Source: Bryobacterales bacterium
GTDB taxonomy: Bacteria; Acidobacteriota; Terriglobia; Bryobacterales; Bryobacteraceae
Assembly (NCBI GenBank): GCA_020846745.1
Contig: JADLDI010000084.1
Span: 1 to 64,000 of the forward strand
DNA: 64,000 nt
Direction: 5' to 3'
Below are positions 32,255 to 41,914 of the stretch, piece by piece. The stretch's first letter is position 1. The number at the start of each line of letters is the position of its first letter. The notes beneath the pieces were generated by a model, which saw nothing but the letters and a program-made list of their open reading frames with translations, did no database searches and was not told the DNA's origin. A program made the position numbers and the translations under genes.

Positions 32255-33211
32255 ATGAGCTTTGACATCATCCTGCCCTTTCTTCGGCCCATTGAGCACC
32301 TGATCCTCGATCCGGAGGTCTCCGAGATCATGGTGAACGGGCCGGCGCGCGTCTTCATCGAGCGTCACGGCGCCGTCGTGGAAGTCCCGGGCGTATCCAT
32401 CCCCGAACGCTCCCTCCAGGTGGCCGTCCGCAACATCGCCCGGGCCCTGGGCGACGAGATCGGCGAGGAGAAGCCTCACCTTGACTCCCGCTTGCCCGAC
32501 GGCTCGCGGGTTGCCGCCGTGATCCCGCCGTGTTCGGTCGGCGGCACCACGCTCACGATTCGCAAGTTTCAGTCCCGGCTGTTTACCGCCCACGAACTCG
32601 TCAGAATCGGTTCAATTTCGGAGGCGGTCTTGGCCGCGCTTCAGTCGGGCGTTGAGCGGCGCGAAAACATCCTGATCTCCGGCGGTACCGGAACCGGCAA
32701 GACCACCCTTCTGAACGCCCTGGCGCTCTACATTGGCGACGAGGACCGCATCGTCGTCATCGAGGATACCGCGGAGATCCAGATCGACAAGCCGAACCTG
32801 GTTCGTTTCGAGGCCCGCCGCGAGCAACAGAATCTGCCTGCCGTGACTATTCGGGATCTGCTGCGGGCGACTCTACGGCACCGGCCGGACCGGATCATTC
32901 TGGGTGAAGTGCGCGGCGGCGAGGCCTTCGATCTGCTTCAGGCTCTGAATACCGGCCACTCGGGCACACTCTCCACCATCCACGCTAACTCCGCTAAGCA
33001 GGCCATGGCGCGCCTGACGAGCTGCGTGCTGCAATCCGGTATCGAGTTGCCCTACGCGGCTATCCGGCGCAACATCGCCGACGCCGTGCAGGTGGTCCTG
33101 CATCTCGAGCGGCGCCGTGAGCGCCGATTCGTGGCGGAGCTACTACGGATTCAGGGCTTCGATTCGGCCACTGACAGTTTCCGATATGAAGTAGTGCACC
33201 GCCAGGAGTGA
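32255..33211 (+). CDS. virB11: VirB11/TrbB hexameric ATPase
   Basis: 318 residues from ATG 32255, eight bases after virD4. The N-terminal domain (DPEVSEIMVNGPARVFIERH) leads to the RecA-like core: Walker A SGGTGTGKTTLLNAL (about 143-157), Asp box VVIEDTAEIQ, Walker B-like RPDRIILGEVRGGEAFDLLQ and the His box TGHSGTLSTIHAN. It cooperates with VirB4 and VirD4 in pilus assembly and transfer. Its place after virD4 rather than inside the virB run is seen in other Trb-like systems. Confidence 0.95.
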   Translation: MSFDIILPFLRPIEHLILDPEVSEIMVNGPARVFIERHGAVVEVPGVSIPERSLQVAVRNIARALGDEIGEEKPHLDSRLPDGSRVAAVIPPCSVGGTTLTIRKFQSRLFTAHELVRIGSISEAVLAALQSGVERRENILISGGTGTGKTTLLNALALYIGDEDRIVVIEDTAEIQIDKPNLVRFEARREQQNLPAVTIRDLLRATLRHRPDRIILGEVRGGEAFDLLQALNTGHSGTLSTIHANSAKQAMARLTSCVLQSGIELPYAAIRRNIADAVQVVLHLERRRERRFVAELLRIQGFDSATDSFRYEVVHRQE

Positions 33212-33223
33212 GGAAAATCAGCC

Positions 33224-34069
33224 ATGCCGCGCGATCAGGCCGCCCGCTACCTTCGAGACAACTTCGATCCCCAGGACCGGTTGGCGGTCGTCCTCATCAA
33301 CAAGCGGAGCGGCTCCGTCGTCCAACGCCTGGCGACTGCCGGCCAGATCGCCTCGGCGGAATTCCAGGCCTGGCTTCGGTATCAGAATGCCCAGAAGGCC
33401 GACGTCTATTGCACCCTCAACACACTCCACCCTGACGCCCGAGGCCGCACCAAGGACGACATCGAAACCGTCCGCCATGTGTATCTCGACTTCGACCACG
33501 ACGGCACGGCCGCGGTCGAGCGGCTCCGCCATCACGCCGGCATGCCCGAGCCGAACTATCTGATCGGCACATCACCCGGGAAGTGGCAGGTCACCTGGCG
33601 AGTCCAGGGATTCACCAAAGCGCAGGCGGAAGACCTCCAGCGCGGCATGGCGCGCGAGTTTGGAGCGGACCCCGCAGCGACCGACTGCTCCAGGGTGCTG
33701 CGCGTGCCAGGTTTTTACAACCACAAATACACGCCCACGCATTACGTCCGGGTGAAGGAGTTGTCGCGGGAGACCTACTCACCCGAGCACTTCCCGAAGC
33801 TCGAATCAGGGAGTCGAGGCACTCGCTTGTCCGTCCACCGCGATCCCAATCCCCCGAGCATCGGCCCCGGGCATCATTCTCAGTCCGAAAGAGACTGGGC
33901 CTTCGCCCGAAGAGCGCTCGCGCGCGGGGAGGCACCGGAGGCGGTCGCGACTGCGATTGCCGCCTTCCGCCACGGCGAGAAGGCCAATGTCGCCGATTAT
34001 GCTGAGCGCACTGTCCGCAAGGCCCTGGAGTCCTTGAACGCGCCTGAAGCATCCGCCCCCGAGCGTTGA
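33224..34069 (+). CDS. RepB-like DNA primase
   Basis: 281 residues from ATG 33224. Matches the RepB-type primase domain of mobilisable plasmids and ICEs: DVYCTLNTLHP, VRHVYLDFDHDG (catalytic acids), NYLIGTSPGKWQVTWRVQGF, TDCSRVLRVPGFYNHKY. The C-terminal helical part (SERDWAFARRALARGEAPEA) resembles a primase helix-bundle. It could start complementary-strand synthesis after transfer or allow intracellular replication of the excised ICE. Last gene of the transfer block. Confidence 0.85.
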   Translation: MPRDQAARYLRDNFDPQDRLAVVLINKRSGSVVQRLATAGQIASAEFQAWLRYQNAQKADVYCTLNTLHPDARGRTKDDIETVRHVYLDFDHDGTAAVERLRHHAGMPEPNYLIGTSPGKWQVTWRVQGFTKAQAEDLQRGMAREFGADPAATDCSRVLRVPGFYNHKYTPTHYVRVKELSRETYSPEHFPKLESGSRGTRLSVHRDPNPPSIGPGHHSQSERDWAFARRALARGEAPEAVATAIAAFRHGEKANVADYAERTVRKALESLNAPEASAPER

Positions 34070-34224
34070 CGGCCTATTCCTCGGGCGCCCGGATTCATTC
34101 GTAGAAAGCATCAGTCGGGCGCTGACAACACGCCCAAAACGGCCTATGCTAGGTTTCGGTCGCGCGAGTCCCCCGTCGGTCCACGCGCCTTGAAGTCCAG
34201 AACGAATGCTGGTCAAGGCAACTA

Positions 34225-34695
34225 ATGCTCACCCTACAACCCGTCCTCTTCGCCGGCACCTCCCTCCTTGGTGCCAACATCACAGAGACTGTCTGCAGAC
34301 ACATGATTCCGCCCGAAGCCCCTCAGGATCCACTCCGGAAACCTCCGGATGAAGATCAATTGCTGACTGCGGCGGGCGAACGGTTCTTCTCAAGCCTCCG
34401 AGAGGAAGCAGTCCGTATCGCCGGCTCTCAGGGCCGCGGCCTTCTGATCTGTGGCCAGGCGTCGGTGTGCTACGTCGCCGCTGGGCAATGGCGAGACCCA
34501 GGCGACTTCCATATCGAGCAGACCCTCGATGCCTACGACCTCAACACAGAGGCTCTCGTCTTTATGGAGTATCCACGGCGAACCGAACTACTGTGCCTGA
34601 AGGCGAATGGTACCAGGATATCCCTGGGTGAGTGGTCACTCGGGAGCATGGCCATCGTCCAGCACCCGCCGGAGCTTCTGGCGCGCCACGGTTAG
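34225..34695 (+). CDS. Hypothetical protein
   Basis: Up to 156 residues; ATG 34303 would give 130. No ribosome site is obvious for either. The C-terminal two thirds (EEAVRIAGSQGRGLLICGQA, then TLDAYDLNTEALVFMEYPRR) looks like folded protein but matches nothing I know. Its last 60 bases overlap the convergent LysR gene, which lowers confidence. It marks the boundary between the transfer genes and the metabolic cargo. The preceding 155 bp hold two copies of CGGCCTAT and no gene. Confidence 0.42.
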   Translation: MLTLQPVLFAGTSLLGANITETVCRHMIPPEAPQDPLRKPPDEDQLLTAAGERFFSSLREEAVRIAGSQGRGLLICGQASVCYVAAGQWRDPGDFHIEQTLDAYDLNTEALVFMEYPRRTELLCLKANGTRISLGEWSLGSMAIVQHPPELLARHG

Positions 34696-35559
34696 GATGC
34701 TCCCCACGACGCCCGCCTTGTTGTCGCGGCGGTAGGCGATCCCTGTTTCCAGAACGAAGGAGGGTTCGATCAGCGGTCGAAAGGCAATGCCTTCGAACCG
34801 ATTCAGCCGCATTGACGAGGAGACGAAGCTGATGCCGACACCCTGAGAGACGAACTGCAAACACTCCTGCACGGATGTCACTTCCTGCGCAATTACGGGA
34901 TGGTAGGCCGCAGTCCGACACCACTCCTGAAAGTGATCGTGAAATGCTGGGTTCAACCGGCGCGGCATCCAGATCAACGGCTCGCTATGGATCACCCGTA
35001 ACTCGATCTGCCGTTTGCGCGCCAGACGATGGCCTGCCGCCAAGGCGACATGGAGTTGCTCGCCGAACAGTACCTCCACTTCGATCGCTTCATCCCTGAT
35101 CGGCAGGAAGACCAGTCCCGCTTGGTAGGTGCCGTCGAGCAGGCCGCCGATCTGTTCAGCCGTCGGCACTCCATGAAAGGAAAGCTGCAAACTCGGCCGC
35201 ACCACCGCCAGCGCAGCCTTCAGCTCATTCACGACTCGTACGTCGATGAACGGTGAGTAGGCGATCCGCACTTCTCCGAACTCACCTGCCTGAGTCCCGC
35301 GCGCAAGCCGCACAGCTCGATCCGCAAAGGCGAGCACCCGTTTGGCTTCCTCGACAAACACCTCCCCGGCTGCCGTCAGCCGGACGTTTCGCGTGTCTCG
35401 GTGGAACAGGCGGACCCCGAGGACATCCTCGAGCTGCATGATTTGCCGCGTCAAGGCTGACTGCGTCAGGTGTAGCCGCTCCGCCGCCCGCGTGAAGTGC
35501 AGCTCCTCCGCAACAGCAACCACGTATCGTAACTGGCGGAACTCAATCGGCGGATTCAT
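34636..35559 (-). CDS. LysR-family transcriptional regulator
   Basis: 307 residues. N-terminal winged HTH (FRQLRYVVAVAEELHFTRAA, ERLHLTQSALTRQIMQLEDV) and a periplasmic-binding-like effector domain (GEVRIAYSPFIDVRVVNELK; SVQECLQFVSQGVGISFVSS). Length is typical. It sits at the downstream edge of the metabolic cargo, separated from the DapA-like gene by 450 bp. LysR proteins usually act on a neighbour and respond to a pathway metabolite; its target here is not evident. Confidence 0.92.
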   Translation of the reverse strand: MNPPIEFRQLRYVVAVAEELHFTRAAERLHLTQSALTRQIMQLEDVLGVRLFHRDTRNVRLTAAGEVFVEEAKRVLAFADRAVRLARGTQAGEFGEVRIAYSPFIDVRVVNELKAALAVVRPSLQLSFHGVPTAEQIGGLLDGTYQAGLVFLPIRDEAIEVEVLFGEQLHVALAAGHRLARKRQIELRVIHSEPLIWMPRRLNPAFHDHFQEWCRTAAYHPVIAQEVTSVQECLQFVSQGVGISFVSSSMRLNRFEGIAFRPLIEPSFVLETGIAYRRDNKAGVVGSILTVARQKLRRVLDDGHAPE

Positions 35560-36009
35560 CTGTTGGATCCTCCGCTACCGCGTAGGTTCAATCTTGCGTA
35601 CCTGCTCCGCGGCACGATTCGCTCTCACTCGAGTTTCGGAGTCAGATCGAAAAGTCGCCGGGCCTCAGCACCAACGGAGAGACGCGTTAGAGTAGCGGAG
35701 CGATTCAATGACAGAGGCGCGAGAGCGTCATGGTGGGCGAAGGGCGTGCGCCTGACGAACATTGTTGTCATACGGCACATGCCAATACGCGCCGCAAGCA
35801 TGAATTCAGGCATGAACCTGGCGCGTTGAAAGCCAAACTCTTTACCCTCCCATGCGGGCATTGCTCTATTCCGCTGCTGCTGCTATCCGCTAACGAGTCC
35901 CTTTTCGACGATTCTGCCTGGTGCCTCAGCGAGGCTCGGCGCGCCGAGCTCGAATGCCGAGTTGCGCGATGGGCTGCGAGGCAATCCCGCCGGTGTTGCA
36001 CGACCTACA
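35560..36009. other. 450-bp gap with no supported gene
   Basis: Short frames on both strands lack ribosome sites and domain-like sequence. The region should hold the LysR promoter and the end of the DapA-like operon. I see no clear terminator and no copy of the cargo promoter motif. Confidence 0.5.
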
Positions 36010-37035
36010 TCAGCCTTTCATCCACGTGGCCAGTCGCTCCCGAACAAACGCGTCGTCGTTGAGGTGAGGGTAGACGCGATAGACTCGTTCAATCTCCTCC
36101 GACTGCCCGGGCGACAGGTCTTCATCTGGATCCAGACACCAGCGCCCCGCCAACAAGCCCTGTCGCCGCAGCACTTCGTGGAGTCCCGCGATACACCCGC
36201 GGAACGAGTTAGCGGCATCGAAGAAAGCCGCATTGACGTCGGTCACCTCTTGCGCCAGCGTGAGCCAGTCCAAGGCGACGTCGGCACTCTGCGCAAGCTC
36301 GGATTGGATCTGGTTCAGCATCACGACCGCCGAGCGCGTCCAGACGGCCCAGTGTCCCAAGAGGCCTCCCCTGAATCGGACGATCTTGCCGTTCACCGCA
36401 TAGGGAGTAAGCAGATCGACTACGATGTTGTCGTCGTTGCCGGTATAGAGCGCAATCTCGCGCTCGCGGCCAGCGTCCGCAACCGCTCTAACGACGTCGA
36501 GTGTCTGATAACGGTTGAAGGGTGCTATCTTAATGGCCACGAGACGCTCGATTTCCGAAAATCTCCGCCAGAAATCGAAAGGCAACACGCGTCCTCCAAC
36601 GGCGGGCTGCAGGTAAAAGCCGAAGACGGGAATGATTTCCGAAACCGCCTTCACGTGCATGATCAACTGGTCTTCGGAACCGGATCTCGGGGCGTTGAGG
36701 CCGACGAGCCCACAATGGAATCCCAAACTCGCGGCCAGTTCCGCTTCCGCCAAGGCCTGACGCGTCTCGCCGATGATGCCGGCTACGCGAACGGCAGCGG
36801 AGTTTTTCAGCTCTTCGGCCGCCAGTTCCAGCACTGGCCGATAGAGCCCGATTTCGGGCGAGTGGATGGCAAATTGCGTAGTGTGGACGCCAACTGCAAC
36901 ACCGCCCGCACCTGCCGCCAAGTAATATCGGGTCAGCCCCCGTTGTCGGCGCTCGTCAAGTTTGCGGTCTGCAGTCAAAGCGAGCGGATGCGCCGGGATG
37001 GCGACGCCCTCGAGGAGTTTCTCCCGCCACGTCAT
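36010..37035 (-). CDS. DapA-family lyase/aldolase
   Basis: 341 residues from ATG 37035, five bases after the epimerase stop with GGAAGG about ten bases upstream; 37053 is an alternative. A TIM-barrel DHDPS-like sequence (PAHPLALTADRKLDERRQRG, LTRYYLAAGAGGVAVGVHTT) with a Lys in the Schiff-base region (VAIKIAPFNRYQTLD). True DapA has about 290 residues; this longer type occurs in Acidobacteria and related soil bacteria with unknown substrate. In this cargo it probably cleaves or dehydrates a sugar-derived keto acid. Last gene of the receptor operon. Confidence 0.78.
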   Translation of the reverse strand: MTWREKLLEGVAIPAHPLALTADRKLDERRQRGLTRYYLAAGAGGVAVGVHTTQFAIHSPEIGLYRPVLELAAEELKNSAAVRVAGIIGETRQALAEAELAASLGFHCGLVGLNAPRSGSEDQLIMHVKAVSEIIPVFGFYLQPAVGGRVLPFDFWRRFSEIERLVAIKIAPFNRYQTLDVVRAVADAGREREIALYTGNDDNIVVDLLTPYAVNGKIVRFRGGLLGHWAVWTRSAVVMLNQIQSELAQSADVALDWLTLAQEVTDVNAAFFDAANSFRGCIAGLHEVLRRQGLLAGRWCLDPDEDLSPGQSEEIERVYRVYPHLNDDAFVRERLATWMKG

Positions 37036-37039
37036 GATC

Positions 37040-38059
37040 CTAGTACCTTCCATCCCTGGCTTCGAAGTGCGTCGGCTTGTCCAAGTCGGCTCCTCCCGCT
37101 CGGATCCAATCAGCCGTCCACTCGATGAGTTCATCGACGCTCACAGACGGATATCCGAACAGCCTGTGGCACTTCCCCGCATCATTGAGCAACGCCGTTT
37201 CCGCCTCAATCCCCGTGATGTTCGGCACCTGCTCGAACCAGCGCCCGAAGACCGCGGCGATACGGCGAACCGAAAGCGTCTCCGGACCAGTCAGATTCAA
37301 GACAGTGGGCGGGGACGCGCACAAACTGAAAGAGCGTAGAGCGACGGAGTTGGCATCGCCCTGCCACATGACGTTCACACAGGCCATCGAAACGTCGACT
37401 GGTTGCCCTGCGAACACCTTCCTGCCGATGTCGAGGAGGACGCCATAGCGTAGTTCGACGGCGTAATTCAGGCGCAACAGGAGCACTTTCGTTCCGTGAC
37501 GGTGGGATGCCAATTCGAACATCCGCTCGCGGCCGCGTACCGACTGTGCGTACTCCCCGACCGGCTCGGTTTTGACATCCTCTGTCGCGCCGCCTTCAGA
37601 GGTTCGCATAAACGGGTAGACGTTTCCTGATGAAAATGCAACGATCCGCGAAGTACGGAACCGATCCGCCACGAGAGCCGGGACAAGCGAGTTCATTCCC
37701 CAAGTAAGGTACTCAGCCCCGGCTGTACCGAACTTCCTGCCAGCCATGAAAACGATGTTTGGCGCGTCTGGTAAGTGAAGCAGGCAGGCAGAATCCATCA
37801 GGTCGGCGGCAATTGTCTCCACGCCAGCTTGGTTCAGGTAGTCCCACTGCGCCGTTTCGGTGAACCGCGACACTGCGATGACACGCCAGGGCACGCCGGT
37901 GATTTCGATTGCTCGCTTAGCTCGAACCGCCAAGCTCGGTCCCATCTTGCCCCCGGCGCCAAGCAGAAGCAGGTGTCCGCCCAGTTCGCGAACCGCGCGG
38001 CAGTCCTCCTCGGTTGGGCGGGAAAGTCTTTCTTCTAATTCCTCTGAAGTCGTGATCAT
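37040..38059 (-). CDS. NAD-dependent epimerase/dehydratase (extended SDR)
   Basis: 339 residues. The Rossmann loop is GHLLLLGAGGKMG (about 27-39). The SDR body includes PNIVFMAGRKFG, IVAFSSGNVYPF and GEYAQSVRGRERMFE. The usual YxxxK is replaced by Y-x-x-S, as in a subfamily carrying EYAQS-x-x-GRE, so chemistry may differ from classic sugar epimerases. C-terminal LTGPETLSVRRIAAVFGRWF is family-like. Translationally close to the DapA-like gene; together they suggest oxidation or epimerisation of a sugar followed by cleavage. Confidence 0.82.
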   Translation of the reverse strand: MITTSEELEERLSRPTEEDCRAVRELGGHLLLLGAGGKMGPSLAVRAKRAIEITGVPWRVIAVSRFTETAQWDYLNQAGVETIAADLMDSACLLHLPDAPNIVFMAGRKFGTAGAEYLTWGMNSLVPALVADRFRTSRIVAFSSGNVYPFMRTSEGGATEDVKTEPVGEYAQSVRGRERMFELASHRHGTKVLLLRLNYAVELRYGVLLDIGRKVFAGQPVDVSMACVNVMWQGDANSVALRSFSLCASPPTVLNLTGPETLSVRRIAAVFGRWFEQVPNITGIEAETALLNDAGKCHRLFGYPSVSVDELIEWTADWIRAGGADLDKPTHFEARDGRY

Positions 38060-38121
38060 AACTTCTGACTTTCAAGCATGGGGTGTAAGACAAAGATGAG
38101 ACTTGTTGAGCGCTAAGTTCA

Positions 38122-40386
38122 CTAAGAGCCAGGCTTGGACGGCACGGCTATGCTGTTGGGGCGCAGTGCGGCGCTCGCTGGTCCGCCGCGCTCGCCGATT
38201 GCGGGACCGTGCCAGCCGCTACCCCCAAACGTGGTCACATAGATCTTCGACGGATCCGCCGGATCCGGTATGACTCTGTGACCCCACTTGAAATCGTAGC
38301 CACGGATTCTCTGCCAGGTCTCTCCGCCGTCTCTTGAGATCCATGCAGAAGATTCAAATCCGCACGCATAGAGGACTCTCGAGTCGCGAGGATCGATCGC
38401 CACGTCGTAGACGTGCTGGTCCTTCCGGAAGACCTGTTTCCAGGTGGCGCCGGCGTCGCTCGATACAAAGATCGCTCCCGAGCGGCGGGAATGGTCTCCA
38501 ACCCTGGTCCAGGCGGACAAGTAGAGACGTTTGGGCCGGATGGGGTCGGCGGTCAGCGCGGTCGGGCCATTGACACCGGCGGGGAGGGGAATCCGGCGCC
38601 AACTTTCCGCTCCATCCGAGGAGTAGTAGAGAGCGCCATCTCCGGCATTGCCGATTTCGCCATCGTAGCTCGCCCGCGCGACAATCGCGTAGATGCCGCC
38701 TTTGGCATCCGGCTCCAGGCGCCAGACAAATGGATGGACTTGTTCGATTCCCGCGTTCTTTAGCGCCCAACTCCGCCCACTATCGACCGACTTGTACACC
38801 CCCTTGCCGAAACCAGCCGCATACAGCACCCGCGCCTCGGTCGGCGAATCGGGATCCAGCATGATGTGGGTGGCGGCAGTCTCGCCCATTCCGCCGTTGG
38901 ATTGTCGCCAGGTTCGACCGCCGTCGTCGCTGGTGACAACCCCACCGGTGAAAGCCGCTGGTGAAGTCCGGCGCCACATCTTTGGACGAGGAAGGTCGTG
39001 TGTACCGCTGACCACGGCCCACACCTTGCCGCGGACTGCCGGGTCGAAGACCATCCAATACGTTGTGTTGATCCACTGGTCGGGGATGCCTTTGATGGCG
39101 ATTGTCCAACTCCGGCCACGATCCTCGCTACGAAATAGACCGATGTCGGTATAGGAGACGAAGATCCTCGCGCGCTCGAAGGGGTCGAAATGGACACCGT
39201 AAGCGGTGGTGACGTCCAGGCCGGTCGAGGTCCATCCCCGAGGGCTTGGCCGAGAGTAGAGAGATTGCCAAGTCGCGCCGCCATCGAGAGTGCGCAGGAC
39301 GCGCCCTTGATCTGTCGCGTAGCAGATGTCGGGGTTGTTCGGCGCGACCGCAAGCCCCAGGGGACTGCCGGGATAGGCGGCTCCGAGCTCTGGCACGATC
39401 CATGCCTCCGAGAGGTTGCCGGCAATACCGGCGTCCTGGCCCAAGACAATCCGCCATGACTTCCCGCGGTCGATGGTCTTGAGGACGCCGAACAGGTTTC
39501 GGTTCTCCTGCTTCAGGTCTTCGAATCCCACGTAGGCCACATCCGGATGCCCCGCACTCGCGGCCACGGCGGTTGGTCGCGCACCGCCTGGAAGAACCAA
39601 GGCCGACCAACTCCTCCCGCCATCGCTGGAGAAAGCGCCGCCCGTAGAGCTCACGGCGTAGACGGCCTCGCCGGAGCCGGAGAGATCGATCCACGGACCA
39701 AGAAACGCCGCTCCTTCTCTCCATGCCCCGTTCCGGCGGGTCCAGATGGCCCGGTCTGTCGCCGCATAAACAACTTCGCCGGACGCCCAGATCCGTCTGG
39801 CTGGGGAAGGCAGGTCGATTTCCTTGACCCACGAGGCGCCGCGGTTGAGGGAGGCGGACAGGGCGCTGCCAATGCCGGCGTAGAGTGTTGCGGAATGTGT
39901 GGGATCGACGGCCATCGCCGTCATTTCAGGAGCAGGATTGTCGTCAACCAGGTAGATGGGAGCCGCGTAATCGTTGCTGCTGTTGACCCCGCTGATCTGA
40001 TTCGATGGAGGGTACACCCGTTCCCACGCCTTCCCCCCGTCGTTGCTTCTGTGGAGCGCCCTACTAGCCCGCGCATAGATAACGAGTGAGTCGCGCGGGT
40101 CCCAGATGAATTGTTTGGTATCGACGCCGAGATTGAACGATCGCCAGGAGACGCTGCCGTTCCGGGTCAGGTATGCACCAGTCATGTCACAGGCAACCAA
40201 CACCTGACTCGAATCATGCGGGCTGATCGAAGGGTAGAATGTCGAACCGCCTCCTCCCGGACCGAGCACCTCCCAGTCCGTTCCTGTTTGCGCGTGCACT
40301 AACACACCGGGGAGCATGAGAATCAACACGAATTTCCCGGTGCGGCGAGCAAGGGAGTGTTTTGGCGATGAAGTCATATTAGTCAC
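38122..40386 (-). CDS. Secreted Asp-box (BNR/sialidase-type) beta-propeller glycosidase-like protein
   Basis: 754 residues with a signal peptide (KFVLILMLPGVLVHAQ). At least nine Asp-box repeats of the SxDxGxTW type are visible (SNDGGKAWERV, SSDGGRSWSAL, TLDGGATWQSL, SEDRGRSWTIA, SDDGGRTWRQS, SVDSGRSWALK, SSDAGATWKQV, SRDGGETWQRI). This points to two seven-bladed propellers as in GH74 xyloglucanases or sortilin-like proteins. In the operon of a TonB receptor it probably acts on a polysaccharide outside the cytoplasm. GH74 membership is a guess. Confidence 0.8.
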   Translation of the reverse strand: MTNMTSSPKHSLARRTGKFVLILMLPGVLVHAQTGTDWEVLGPGGGGSTFYPSISPHDSSQVLVACDMTGAYLTRNGSVSWRSFNLGVDTKQFIWDPRDSLVIYARASRALHRSNDGGKAWERVYPPSNQISGVNSSNDYAAPIYLVDDNPAPEMTAMAVDPTHSATLYAGIGSALSASLNRGASWVKEIDLPSPARRIWASGEVVYAATDRAIWTRRNGAWREGAAFLGPWIDLSGSGEAVYAVSSTGGAFSSDGGRSWSALVLPGGARPTAVAASAGHPDVAYVGFEDLKQENRNLFGVLKTIDRGKSWRIVLGQDAGIAGNLSEAWIVPELGAAYPGSPLGLAVAPNNPDICYATDQGRVLRTLDGGATWQSLYSRPSPRGWTSTGLDVTTAYGVHFDPFERARIFVSYTDIGLFRSEDRGRSWTIAIKGIPDQWINTTYWMVFDPAVRGKVWAVVSGTHDLPRPKMWRRTSPAAFTGGVVTSDDGGRTWRQSNGGMGETAATHIMLDPDSPTEARVLYAAGFGKGVYKSVDSGRSWALKNAGIEQVHPFVWRLEPDAKGGIYAIVARASYDGEIGNAGDGALYYSSDGAESWRRIPLPAGVNGPTALTADPIRPKRLYLSAWTRVGDHSRRSGAIFVSSDAGATWKQVFRKDQHVYDVAIDPRDSRVLYACGFESSAWISRDGGETWQRIRGYDFKWGHRVIPDPADPSKIYVTTFGGSGWHGPAIGERGGPASAALRPNSIAVPSKPGS

Positions 40387-40412
40387 GAGACCACGTAGAG
40401 TGGCCCCTTTAC

Positions 40413-41711
40413 TCAGCGGGCTGGCACTACAACGTCAGGGCGGTACTCTCGCGGGCGGCGGTTCTTCCAGTCCCAAAGACCCTGGTAGAGATACCGCCTG
40501 TTGAGATCGATTGTCGCGATCGCAGCCTTCCCCCGCTTCGGAGCTTCCGCGAGCCGCCTGCCTTCGGGATCCATGACATAAGTGGGGTGATCGTATCCAG
40601 ACGCAACCAGAAAGACCTGGTTCTCAATCGCGCGAGCGGTGGTCAGCGTCTCGTCTCCGCCCCAGATTGGCAATAACACAAGCTCAGCGCCTTGAAGCGC
40701 CAGCGCGCGGGCTGGTTCGCTAAAGACAGCGTCGTAACAGGTCATAACACCGACGATGCCGAAGTCGGTGCGGAAGACTGGGTAGTCGTTGCCGGGGACC
40801 AGTTGTTCCATCTCCGCCATGGGGAGATGGACTTTGCGGTACCTCCCTACGACGCTCCCCTTTCTGTCGATAACCACCGCGGTGTTGAACACGGCTGTCC
40901 CATCGCGCTCATATAGGCCGGCGACGATGTAAGTCCGCTTCTTGACCGCGAGGGTACCCAGGCGTGCCGTCGTAGGCCCCGGAACGGTCTCCGCGACCTG
41001 GTCGTATGACTTTCCCGTTCCGACGACAGTGATCCCTTCCGCAAAGAGGATCAAGTCCACGTTGTCCGGCACTTCGCGCTCAGCAGCCTGCGCGAACTTC
41101 TCAACGTTTCCGGCGGCGGATAGTGAGTCCTGGGGCCGAAGATTGATAGAGGCGATTGTGACCCACCTTGGTTCCGGCGCGGGGATCTGCTCGAACTGAA
41201 CATCGTCCCAATACACGATGCCTGCGGCGGCGTGCGCGAGATAGAGCTGCAACACCGCCGTGGATGCGCCGCGCGGGGCTTCGGTTTCAAGCCGCACCTT
41301 GGTCCACAGACCTTCACACACCGCGCGAGATGCGTAGTCCACTCGCTCAGAGCCGCCGGCGCGATTACCTTGTGCATCAAGCCACTCCAGCCGCGGGAGC
41401 ACCTGCCAGTTCTCGCTGGTCACGCCTGAGGTGTGGTAGTGGACGGTGAACCGATACCAAGTCCCTGCTGCAACTCCGGGAATGCGTTTTCGCCAGCCTC
41501 CGAAAGCGCCGAGGCGGCCGCCTCCGGATACCGCGAGGGCGCCTGGTTCGCCTAGTGAGATCACCGGTTCGACGAACGTCCGGGGAGAGGTTTCAGGGCG
41601 ATGGCTCCAAGCGGTCCAACCATCGGTCTCCGGACCAAAACCCGACTGCCGGTATTGAACTTGAGCCGAAACGGCCATGCCGATCAAGAAACACAAAAGA
41701 CGGGCCTTCAA
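40413..41711 (-). CDS. Secreted carbon-nitrogen hydrolase (nitrilase superfamily) with N-terminal jelly-roll
   Basis: 432 residues. A signal peptide (MKARLLCFLIGMAVSAQVQ) is followed by a carbohydrate-binding-like jelly-roll (about 25-190: GAFGGWRKRIPGVAAGTWYR, ending GIVYWDDVQFEQIP). The catalytic domain has the Glu-Lys-Cys triad: FAEGITVVG, YRKVHLPMAE and VMTCYDAVFSEPARAL. Most nitrilase relatives are cytoplasmic, so the exported form with a sugar-binding-like domain is noteworthy. It may deamidate or deacylate an amide-bearing sugar before uptake. Lies in the receptor operon. Confidence 0.85.
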   Translation of the reverse strand: MKARLLCFLIGMAVSAQVQYRQSGFGPETDGWTAWSHRPETSPRTFVEPVISLGEPGALAVSGGGRLGAFGGWRKRIPGVAAGTWYRFTVHYHTSGVTSENWQVLPRLEWLDAQGNRAGGSERVDYASRAVCEGLWTKVRLETEAPRGASTAVLQLYLAHAAAGIVYWDDVQFEQIPAPEPRWVTIASINLRPQDSLSAAGNVEKFAQAAEREVPDNVDLILFAEGITVVGTGKSYDQVAETVPGPTTARLGTLAVKKRTYIVAGLYERDGTAVFNTAVVIDRKGSVVGRYRKVHLPMAEMEQLVPGNDYPVFRTDFGIVGVMTCYDAVFSEPARALALQGAELVLLPIWGGDETLTTARAIENQVFLVASGYDHPTYVMDPEGRRLAEAPKRGKAAIATIDLNRRYLYQGLWDWKNRRPREYRPDVVVPAR

Positions 41712-41914
41712 TGCACCACCTCCAACCGCGATGGGAATCCAAGTCTGGGGCGAGAACAGCGGGCTGACAACGGTGGTTCACCTGACAGCGTCGCCTCCCC
41801 GCGCGGAACAGCGCGGGAAGGAGGCGGCAGGCGGTCCGCTCAGTTGCGAGGGCAACTGACCTCCGAACAGGCCGCCATCGTCAACTCGGGTACGGCGGCG
41901 GGAAGCGAGGTTCA

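Noticed and set aside
33224..34069. RepB-like protein as the missing relaxase
   Set aside because: Motifs fit the RepB primase family; no HUH pair or relaxase tyrosine pattern was seen.
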